From assembly GCF_003248605.1 (NCBI RefSeq), contig NZ_QFPF01000082.1:1-11365 (forward strand): a stretch of 11,365 nucleotides of DNA, written 5' to 3'. This DNA comes from Microbacterium sp. (GTDB taxonomy: Bacteria > Actinomycetota > Actinomycetes > Actinomycetales > Microbacteriaceae). Each line of letters opens with the position of its first letter. The stretch's first letter is position 1. A program made the translations under genes and the position numbers. The notes below the pieces were generated by a model. It searched no databases. It saw only the letters and a list, made by a program, of their open reading frames with translations, and was not told the origin of the DNA. Positions 1 to 5,213 of the stretch are shown piece after piece.

Positions 1-89
1 GCCGCGCTGTTCGGTGCGGTGCGGGCGCCTCCGGCCGGCGTGCGGCGGGCGATGGCGGGCTTGTTCGGTCGGACGGCGGCGTCGGCCAT
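1..89 (-). CDS. N-terminal fragment of an unrecognised protein (runs off left edge)
   Basis: An open frame begins with ATG (complement of 87-89) and continues without a stop to the window edge, giving 29 codons. The peptide is basic and rich in Ala, Pro and Arg (MADAAVRPNKPAIARRTP...), like the disordered cytoplasmic start of many actinobacterial proteins, including ABC permeases, but nothing identifies a family. A good ribosome binding site, GAGAGG, lies about 7 nt upstream of the ATG and is the main support for the start. It is transcribed in the same direction as fhs, 180 bp downstream of it. Function unknown. Confidence 0.5.
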   Translation of the reverse strand, partial: MADAAVRPNKPAIARRTPAGGARTAPNSA

Positions 90-269
90 GAGGGATCCTC
101 TCGTCGCGGAAAGGGGGATGCTCCGATGGTAGGACTGCGACAACGATGCGCGAACTCGACTGTGGGGTATAGCCAATGTTTGCGACGGTTCGCGCGACCC
201 GCGATTGTGGCCAACCCACAGCCCCGGTCGCCCTGCGAGCGCAGCGAGACGAAACGCCCACCATCGTCG
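90..269. other. Intergenic region between fhs and the left-edge gene
   Basis: This 180-bp spacer holds no gene I can support. Its middle part (about 130-215) is less GC-rich than the surroundings, as expected for a promoter region of the minus-strand gene at the left edge. A possible -10 TATACC reads on the minus strand at 171-166, without a convincing -35. An inverted repeat GCGCGAAC (148-155) / GTTCGCGC (188-195) flanks that box and could be an operator. The fhs-proximal part holds the repeat listed at 223-256. Confidence 0.35.
223..256. repeat. Candidate dispersed intergenic repeat just downstream of fhs
   Basis: Read on the plus strand, GAGCGCAGCGAGACGAAAC (238-256) preceded by CCCGGTCG (223-230) matches, from memory, a repeat seen many times in Microbacterium and related genomes (GGTCG-TTGAGCGAGCGCAGCGAGACGAAAC type). 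This copy appears divergent in the middle, where CCCTGC replaces the usual TTGAGC. It contains a small dyad CTGCG/CGCAG (232-243). It sits 14-47 nt beyond the fhs stop codon, so it could also mark the fhs transcript end. Only one copy is present in the window. Confidence 0.4.
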
Positions 270-1952
270 TCAGAAGAGGCCGATGATCCGCCCGTCGTCG
301 GTCACATCGATGGATGCTGCAGCCGGCCGTTCCGGCAAGCCCGGCATCGTCATGATCTCGCCGCACACCATCACGACGAACTCGGCTCCCGCCGCCAGGC
401 GCACCTCGCGGACATCGACGACGTGGCCCGTCGGCGCCCCCCCCAGCCGGGGGTCGGTCGAGAACGAGTACTGCGTCTTCGCGACGCACACGGGGTACCG
501 GCCATACCCCTCGTCCTGGAGCCGACGCAACTGCGCACGCACCGCGGTGGACGCGGTGATGTCGGCGGCGCCGTAGACGCGCGTCGCGATGGCGCGCATC
601 TTCTCCCAGAGCGTCGCATCGTCGTCGTAGGTGTAGACGGGCGCGGACGCGGGCCCGTCGCCGCAGAGCCGGATGACCTCCCGCGCCAGGTCCTCGGCGC
701 CCGCGCCGCCCTCCGCGAAGTGCCGCGCCTCGACGGCGGCGACCCCGCTCCGTTCGACGGCGGCGATGAGCGCCGACACCTCGGCATCCGTGTCGTCCGC
801 CCGGCGGTTGATCGCGACCACGCAGGGCAGCCCGTACACGTCGCGGACGGTGCGGATGTGACGTTCGAGGTTGACCATGCCGCGCTCGAGCGCGGCGACA
901 TCCTCGACCGGCAGATCTGCGAGGGCCACGCCGCCGTGGTACTTCAGCGCGCGCACCGTCGCGACGATCACGGCGGCGTCGGCATGCAGCCCCGACGCGC
1001 GCCCCACGATGTCGACGAACTTCTCGGCGCCCAGGTCGGCACCGAACCCCGCCTCGGTCACGACGTATTCGGCGAGATGAAGCGCAGCATCCGTCGCCAG
1101 GACGCTGTTGCAGCCGTGCGCGATGTTCGCGAACGGGCCGCCGTGGACGAGCGCCGGGGTGTTCTCGAGGGTTTGCACGAGGTTGGGGGCGAGCGCGTCG
1201 CGCAGGATCGCGGCCATCGCCCCGTGCGCCTCGAGATCGGCGGCGGTGACCGGTCGGCGGTCGCGGGTGCGGGCCACCACGATCCGGCCGAGGCGCTGCT
1301 TGAGGTCGGCGAGGCTCGTGGCCAGGCAGAAGATCGCCATCACCTCGCTCGCGACGACGATGTCGAACCCGCTCTCGCGGGGGTAGCCGTTTCCCGGCCC
1401 GCCGAGGCCCGTGACCGTGTCGCGCAGCGCCCGGTCGTTGACATCGAGCACCCGCCGCCACGTCACGCGTCGCACGTCGATGCAGAGGCCGTTGCCGTGG
1501 TGGATGTGGTTGTCGATCATCGCCGCGAGCAGGTTCGTGGCGACGCCGATCGCGGCGAAGTCGCCCGTGAAATGCAGATTGATGTCTTCCATCGGCACGA
1601 CCTGCGCGTACCCGCCGCCCGCGGCACCGCCCTTCATGCCGAACACGGGCCCCAGGGCGGGCTCGCGCAGGCAGATCATGGCCCTTTCGCCCAGTCTGGT
1701 GAGCGCGTCGCCGAGACCGACGGTGGTCGTCGTCTTGCCTTCGCCGGCGGGTGTGGGAGAGACGGCGGTGACGAGCACGAGCCGACCGCGAGGGCGATGA
1801 TCCAGCCGCGCGAGAAAGGGCAGCGAGATCTTGGCCTTGTACCGCCCGTAGGGCACGAGCGCGTCATCCGGGATGCCGAGACCCGCCGCCACCTCGTCGA
1901 TCGGTCGCATGCGCGCCGCCTGTGCGATCTCGATGTTACTCGGAGTCGCCAT
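270..1952 (-). CDS. fhs: Formate-tetrahydrofolate ligase (10-formyl-THF synthetase)
   Basis: A cytoplasmic enzyme that ligates formate to tetrahydrofolate using ATP, giving 10-formyl-THF for purine synthesis and other one-carbon reactions. The 560-aa length is normal for the family. Visible motifs are the P-loop TPAGEGKTT (residues 67-75), the glycine-rich family signature [11 protein letters not shown] (105-115), [11 protein letters not shown] (121-131) and the later VRALKYHGG stretch. No key region is missing. The ATG is supported by GGGAGG 4 nt upstream. A TAGGCT -10 (1990-1985) predicts a leader of roughly 25-30 nt. No folate genes adjoin it: upstream is a repeat-rich spacer, downstream an unrelated-looking fragment, so it is probably monocistronic. 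A 19-bp dyad covers the -10 and may be an operator. Confidence 0.97.
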   Translation of the reverse strand: MATPSNIEIAQAARMRPIDEVAAGLGIPDDALVPYGRYKAKISLPFLARLDHRPRGRLVLVTAVSPTPAGEGKTTTTVGLGDALTRLGERAMICLREPALGPVFGMKGGAAGGGYAQVVPMEDINLHFTGDFAAIGVATNLLAAMIDNHIHHGNGLCIDVRRVTWRRVLDVNDRALRDTVTGLGGPGNGYPRESGFDIVVASEVMAIFCLATSLADLKQRLGRIVVARTRDRRPVTAADLEAHGAMAAILRDALAPNLVQTLENTPALVHGGPFANIAHGCNSVLATDAALHLAEYVVTEAGFGADLGAEKFVDIVGRASGLHADAAVIVATVRALKYHGGVALADLPVEDVAALERGMVNLERHIRTVRDVYGLPCVVAINRRADDTDAEVSALIAAVERSGVAAVEARHFAEGGAGAEDLAREVIRLCGDGPASAPVYTYDDDATLWEKMRAIATRVYGAADITASTAVRAQLRRLQDEGYGRYPVCVAKTQYSFSTDPRLGGAPTGHVVDVREVRLAAGAEFVVMVCGEIMTMPGLPERPAAASIDVTDDGRIIGLF

Positions 1953-1977
1953 CGATCCTCCCGTCGTCGTCGACGTT

Positions 1978-1996
1978 CGGGGTCAGCCTAACCCCG
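1978..1996 (-). promoter_or_regulatory. fhs promoter with overlapping 19-bp operator-like dyad
   Basis: On the minus strand the site reads CGGGGTTAGGCTGACCCCG. It is a 19-bp dyad centred on 1987 with a single mismatched pair. It contains TAGGCT (1990-1985), a TANNNT -10 box about 33 nt from the ATG. The central 13 bases differ at one position from the core of the DtxR/IdeR iron-box consensus (GGTTAGGCTAACC), while the outer bases are G/C rather than A/T. Regulation by a DtxR-type repressor is inference; the dyad and the -10 are seen directly. Confidence 0.5.
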
Positions 1997-1999
1997 CGC

Positions 2000-2055
2000 C
2001 CGCTGCGGGGGATCGCTGCGCCGGGGGTCGCTGCACGGGGGGTCGCTGCACGGGG
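2000..2055. repeat. 15-bp tandem repeat, about 3.5 copies
   Basis: Two near-identical units start at T2013 and T2028, and a partial third starts at T2043. The unit is TCGCTGCACGGGGGG or close to it; a degenerate copy precedes at 2000-2012. The array lies between the fhs promoter and the nested hairpin and runs into the hairpin's left arm. The period is a multiple of three, but I see no supportable gene reading through it. Confidence 0.75.
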
Positions 2056-2125
2056 CGTTGGGGCGTCAGCGCGACGTTGGGGCGTGCTGCAGCGCGCCCC
2101 AACGTGATTTCAACGCCCCAACGCC
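2054..2125. repeat. Nested double hairpin built from GTTGGGGCG repeats
   Basis: The outer arms are GGCGTTGGGGCGT (2054-2066) and its exact complement (2113-2125), 13 bp. The inner arms are ACGTTGGGGCG (2074-2084) and its exact complement (2095-2105), 11 bp, closing on the loop TGCTGCAGCG. A 7x7-nt internal loop separates them. Because inner and outer arms share CGTTGGGGCG, alternative pairings are possible. It lies between the 3' end of recQ and the 5' end of fhs, both on the minus strand, so it could end recQ transcription; no T-tract follows. It may belong to the same functional class as the hairpins at 5124, 7805 and 10061, although its sequence differs. Confidence 0.8.
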
Positions 2126-2134
2126 GAATGATGG

Positions 2135-2214
2135 GCGCGCAGGCGGGCAGGCGCGCAGGCGCGCAGCCGAGCAGGCGGGCAGCCGGGCAGGCGGGCAGCC
2201 GGGCAGGCGCGCCG
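2135..2214. repeat. 8-bp tandem repeat, ten units
   Basis: Ten consecutive octamers fit SCGSGCAG: GCGCGCAG (2135), GCGGGCAG (2143), GCGCGCAG (2151), GCGCGCAG (2159), CCGAGCAG (2167), GCGGGCAG (2175), CCGGGCAG (2183), GCGGGCAG (2191), CCGGGCAG (2199) and a degenerate GCGCGCCG (2207). The period is not a multiple of three, so any copy-number change would shift a frame reading through it. It abuts the TetR-like remnant directly. Confidence 0.85.
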
Positions 2215-2336
2215 CCGAAGCGCTCTGGCTGCTCGCGCTGTGGGACGGCCTGCAGTTCAAGTGGATGTACGCCCCCGACGAGATCGATATCGGCGCGCAT
2301 CTCACCGCGCACCTCAATCAGGTGCTGACCGGCTGA
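2214..2336 (+). pseudogene. C-terminal remnant of a TetR-family regulator
   Basis: The frame ending at the TGA at 2334-2336 encodes AEALWLLALWDGLQFKWMYA followed by PDEIDIGAHLTAHLNQVLTG. I recognise the pattern ALWDGLQ-x-W-x(3)-P-(x)-ID...HL...L as the last ligand-domain helices of TetR/AcrR regulators. No helix-turn-helix or other upstream part exists: going 5', the sequence turns at once into the octamer array and the hairpin, and the frame there reads as low-complexity Ala/Gly/Arg/Gln. It ends 6 bp from the recQ stop on the opposite strand, the convergent arrangement expected of a once intact neighbour. It is most likely a decayed gene whose 5' part was lost or replaced by repeats. A functional short ORF starting further upstream (2058) cannot be excluded but is unlikely. 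Confidence 0.6.
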
Positions 2337-2342
2337 GCGCGC

Positions 2343-4376
2343 TCAGGCCGCGGCGATCACCGCGAGCACGGCCTCGCCGTACGCCTCGCGCTTCTTTTCC
2401 CCGATGCCCGAGATGCCGCCGAGCTCGGCCTCGCTCGCGGGACGATGCTCGGCGAGCGCGCGCAGCGTCGCGTCGCCGAAGACGATGTAGGCGGGCACGC
2501 CCTGGCGCCGCGCCTCCTCGGCGCGCCACGCGCGGAGCGCCTCGAAGAGCGGCTGATCGGCCTCGTCGAGCGAAGCGGATGCCGCCGTCCGACGCCCGCG
2601 CGAGGACCCGCCGCCCCCCGATCCGCCGCCGCGGCCGAGGACGTCGCGACGCAGGGGCACGGGCGTCGTACCCGAGAGGACGCCGACGCTGACCTCGCTG
2701 AGCGCGAGCGTGCCGTACTCGCCTTTGGCGACGAGGATGCCGCGGGCCAGGAGCTGGCGGATGACGCTGCGCCAATCCTGCTCCGACAGATCGGCGCCGA
2801 TGCCGTACGTCTTGAGGGCGTCGTGCCCCTGCTGGGCGATGCGGTCGGTCTTCGCCCCGCGCAGGATGTCGATCAGATGCCCCGCGCCGAACGCCTGCCC
2901 GCGTTCGCGCTGCAGCCGCACGATCGTGGAGAGCAGCTTCTGCGCGGGGATCAGGCCGTCCCAGGTCTCGGGAGGGGTGAGACACGTGTCGCAGTTGCCG
3001 CACGGGCCCGCCTCCTGCCCGAAGTAACCGAGCAGGTTCTGTCGACGGCACGCCACGGTCTCGCAGAGGGCGAGCATCGCGTCGAGGTGCTGGCCGAGCC
3101 GCATCTTGTAGGTGCGGTCGCCGGGGCTCTGATCGATCATGCGGCGCTGCTGCACGACGTCGCCGAGCCCGTACGCCATCCAGGCGAGCGAGGGCTCGCC
3201 GTCTCGACCGGCGCGCCCTGTCTCCTGGTAGTAGCCCTCGACGGATTTGGGCAGATCGATGTGCGCGACGAAGCGCACGTCGGGCTTGTCGATCCCCATG
3301 CCGAAGGCGATGGTCGCGACCATGACGACGCCGTCCTCGCGCAGGAACCGGGACTGGTGCAGCGCCCGCGTCGATGCGTCGAGGCCGGCGTGGTACGGCA
3401 GGGCATCGATGCCCTGCGTGCGCAGGTAGGCGGCCGTCTGATCGACGCTCTTGCGACTGAGCGCGTAGACGATACCCGCCGCACCGTCGGGCATCGAACG
3501 CAGGAATGCCACCAGTTGCTTGCGCGGCTCGACCTTGGGCTCGATGCGGTACTGGATGTTGGGCCGGTCGAAGCTCGCGACGAAGTGCCGGGCCTGCGGC
3601 ATCTGCAGCCGCTCGGCGATCTCGCGGTGCGTCGCGGGGGTCGCCGTGGCGGTCAGCGCGAGGCGCGGAACGCCCGGAAAGCGTTCGGCCAGATCGCCGA
3701 GGCCCAGATAGTCGGGGCGGAAATCGTGCCCCCACTGCGACACACAGTGCGCCTCGTCGATCGCGATGACGCTGAGCGCGCCGCGCTGCAGCAGGCGCAG
3801 GGTGGTCTCCGTGTTCAGGCGCTCCGGGGCGACGTAGAGCAGGTCGAGTTCGCCCGCGAGGTAGTCGCGCTCGACCTGCGCGCGCTCGGCGGGGGCCTGC
3901 GTCGAGTTGAGGTATGCCGCGCGCACGCCGTTGGCGCGCAGGGCATCGACCTGGTCGTGCATCAGCGCGATGAGAGGGCTGACCACGAGCCCCGTGCCCT
4001 CGCGCACGAGCGCCGGGATCTGATAGCAGACGCTCTTGCCGCCGCCGGTGGGCATGAGCACGACGACATCGCCGCCGGCCGTGACGTGGTCGATGATCTC
4101 GGCCTGTTCGCCGCGGAACGCGTCGAACCCGTAGACGGTGCGAAGCGCCTCGAGCGGCGTCGCGTACCGGCGCGGCGCCGGGCGGGGGGCGGATGCTGCC
4201 GCCGAGCCCGACGCGGACGACAAACCATCGCGCGGCGGCATGAACCCCTCGGGCGGGGGCGCGTCGACATCCATCGGCGGGGGCGCGTCATCCGGCGGGA
4301 ACCACTCGTCCTCCGGGGGCGCCCACTCATCGAGGGGGTCACCCCACGGGGCGGGGTCGGGATCGCGCGGCGGCAC
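2343..4376 (-). CDS. recQ: ATP-dependent DNA helicase RecQ
   Basis: A 3'-5' DNA helicase acting in recombination and repair, including stalled forks and double-strand ends. The 677 aa show the full RecQ plan: Walker A MPTGGGKS (108-115), DEAH (207-210), TATAT (243-247), the motif V/VI region with ATIAFGMGIDKPDVR and QETGRAGRDG (384-393), a zinc site of four cysteines (443, 459, 462, 465; C-x15-C-x2-C-x2-C), a winged helix (about 475-575), a Gly/Ser/Arg linker (581-596) and a C-terminal HRDC domain (about 605-677). Ahead of the helicase lies an acidic, Pro/Trp-rich tail of about 70 residues, not typical of short RecQ proteins. The GTG start fits a leaderless transcript: TACACT lies exactly 6 nt upstream and I see no Shine-Dalgarno. 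Its stop is 6 bp from the convergent TetR remnant. Confidence 0.97.
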   Translation of the reverse strand: MPPRDPDPAPWGDPLDEWAPPEDEWFPPDDAPPPMDVDAPPPEGFMPPRDGLSSASGSAAASAPRPAPRRYATPLEALRTVYGFDAFRGEQAEIIDHVTAGGDVVVLMPTGGGKSVCYQIPALVREGTGLVVSPLIALMHDQVDALRANGVRAAYLNSTQAPAERAQVERDYLAGELDLLYVAPERLNTETTLRLLQRGALSVIAIDEAHCVSQWGHDFRPDYLGLGDLAERFPGVPRLALTATATPATHREIAERLQMPQARHFVASFDRPNIQYRIEPKVEPRKQLVAFLRSMPDGAAGIVYALSRKSVDQTAAYLRTQGIDALPYHAGLDASTRALHQSRFLREDGVVMVATIAFGMGIDKPDVRFVAHIDLPKSVEGYYQETGRAGRDGEPSLAWMAYGLGDVVQQRRMIDQSPGDRTYKMRLGQHLDAMLALCETVACRRQNLLGYFGQEAGPCGNCDTCLTPPETWDGLIPAQKLLSTIVRLQRERGQAFGAGHLIDILRGAKTDRIAQQGHDALKTYGIGADLSEQDWRSVIRQLLARGILVAKGEYGTLALSEVSVGVLSGTTPVPLRRDVLGRGGGSGGGGSSRGRRTAASASLDEADQPLFEALRAWRAEEARRQGVPAYIVFGDATLRALAEHRPASEAELGGISGIGEKKREAYGEAVLAVIAAA

Positions 4377-4388
4377 CCGTCGAGTGTA
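4377..4388 (-). promoter_or_regulatory. Probable -10 for a leaderless recQ transcript
   Basis: On the minus strand TACACT (4388-4383) is followed by six bases (CGACGG) and then the GTG at 4376-4374. That spacing places the transcription start on or next to the start codon. The ykoE start has the same spacing (TAGCCT, six bases, GTG). No clear -35 is visible. This box decides the start codon, because the alternative ATGs at residues 35 and 46 lack comparable support. Confidence 0.5.
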
Positions 4389-4427
4389 ACGACGTGCCCC
4401 GACATCCCGGTCCGAGCGCCCTCTCGC

Positions 4428-5036
4428 TCAGGCGAATCCGCCGCCGCCGTCGAAACCGCCGATGAAGCCCCCGCCGTCGTACCCGCCCGCGGCGCCCCCG
4501 CCGTCGTACCCGCCGTACGACCCGCCCCCGTATCCCGCACCGGCCGGGTCGGACGCCGCGAGGTCGGAGACCCACTCGGGCTCGCCCGACAGCGTCGCCG
4601 CGCCCGCGCCGGAGGCGAAGTACGACACGACGACCGCCGAGAGGATGAAATTGTGGGCCACGGCCGCGGTGATGGCGTTGACCTGCAGGCTGTCCTCGAA
4701 CGCGCGACGGGGATCGTCGACGGCCGTCGCGCCCTCGCGGTCACGCACCGCGGTCGTGCCGCCGTTCGCGGCCGACAGGCGCCGCAGCATGCCCGCCATG
4801 AGCGCCGGCTGAGGCCTGCGGGCATGCGCCTGCTCCTGCTCCTGCTCCGACATGAACGGCCGCAGGCGGTCGAACATCTCGCGCCGTTCGCGGGCCGAGA
4901 GCTCGCGGAACGCGGCGGCGTGGGCCTTCTCGATCACCTCGGCGGGCAGGGTCCCGAGCAGGTAGATGTAGCGCGACATCCGCTCTTCTTCGCTGAGCGC
5001 CTCATACGGGCTGCGCCGCCGCCTGAACAGGGCCAT
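4428..5036 (-). CDS. Hypothetical protein with glycine-rich C-terminal tail
   Basis: A 202-aa protein I do not recognise. Its charged, helical first half (SEEERMSRYIYLLGTLPAEV..., about residues 15-75 of this start) looks like a compact domain. A short hydrophobic patch, NFILSAVVVSYFA, lies near 129-141; it is too short and isolated to call a membrane segment. The tail (about 165-202) is low complexity with repeated YGG/YDGGG/FDGGG units, suggesting a flexible or self-associating end. I chose the ATG at 5036 over an in-frame GTG at 5045 because GGGGGTGG lies 5 nt upstream of the ATG. A TAATCT -10 lies 34 nt further upstream. It sits between the DUF3516 helicase and recQ on the same strand, but both it and recQ seem to have their own promoters, so co-function is unproven. 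Confidence 0.8.
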   Translation of the reverse strand: MALFRRRRSPYEALSEEERMSRYIYLLGTLPAEVIEKAHAAAFRELSARERREMFDRLRPFMSEQEQEQAHARRPQPALMAGMLRRLSAANGGTTAVRDREGATAVDDPRRAFEDSLQVNAITAAVAHNFILSAVVVSYFASGAGAATLSGEPEWVSDLAASDPAGAGYGGGSYGGYDGGGAAGGYDGGGFIGGFDGGGGFA

Positions 5037-5069
5037 CAGGGCCACCCCCGATCCGTCGATGTGGCGGCC

Positions 5070-5075
5070 AGATTA
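5070..5075 (-). promoter_or_regulatory. Probable -10 of the glycine-tail protein gene
   Basis: On the minus strand this reads TAATCT, a good TANNNT match and one of the few A/T-rich hexamers in this very GC-rich spacer. It predicts a leader of about 27 nt that would include the GGGGGTGG ribosome binding site before the ATG at 5036. No -35 element is obvious. Confidence 0.4.
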
Positions 5076-5123
5076 CGCCCGCCGGCGCGCCCGCGCCAGG
5101 CTCGCGCGCGCCCGGGCGCAGAG

Positions 5124-5178
5124 GGTGTCCCACTTTCTGTCGCCTGCGCTCGCGCTGGGCGACAGAAAGTGGGACACC
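5124..5178. repeat. Perfect 21-bp inverted repeat (long hairpin)
   Basis: The arms 5124-5144 and 5158-5178 are exact reverse complements over 21 bp, around a 13-nt loop TGCGCTCGCGCTG. The arm has the core CCCACTTTCTGTCGCC. It lies 36 nt beyond the stop of the DUF3516 helicase and well upstream of the next gene, so it may terminate or stabilise the helicase mRNA. There is no T-tract on either side, so it would have to be a U-less terminator. The layout (CCAC, short T-run, then G-x-CG-x) resembles the hairpins at 7805 and 10061. Confidence 0.85.
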
Positions 5179-5213
5179 GAAGGAGGAGGCCGGGCGCGGC
5201 GGACACCGGCGCC

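Noticed and set aside
126..1991. A 621-codon plus-strand open frame opposite fhs
   Set aside because: It is the antisense of a well-supported enzyme gene; the protein is rich in Arg, His and Asp without motifs, and its start has no convincing ribosome binding site.
2007..2214. CRISPR-like array
   Set aside because: The repeats are 15-bp and 8-bp units directly abutting, without unique spacers, and no cas gene is nearby.
2058..2336. Intact 92-aa gene ending in the TetR-like tail
   Set aside because: The first two-thirds of the frame translate hairpin and tandem repeats, and it lacks the DNA-binding helices expected of the family, so a remnant is more likely.
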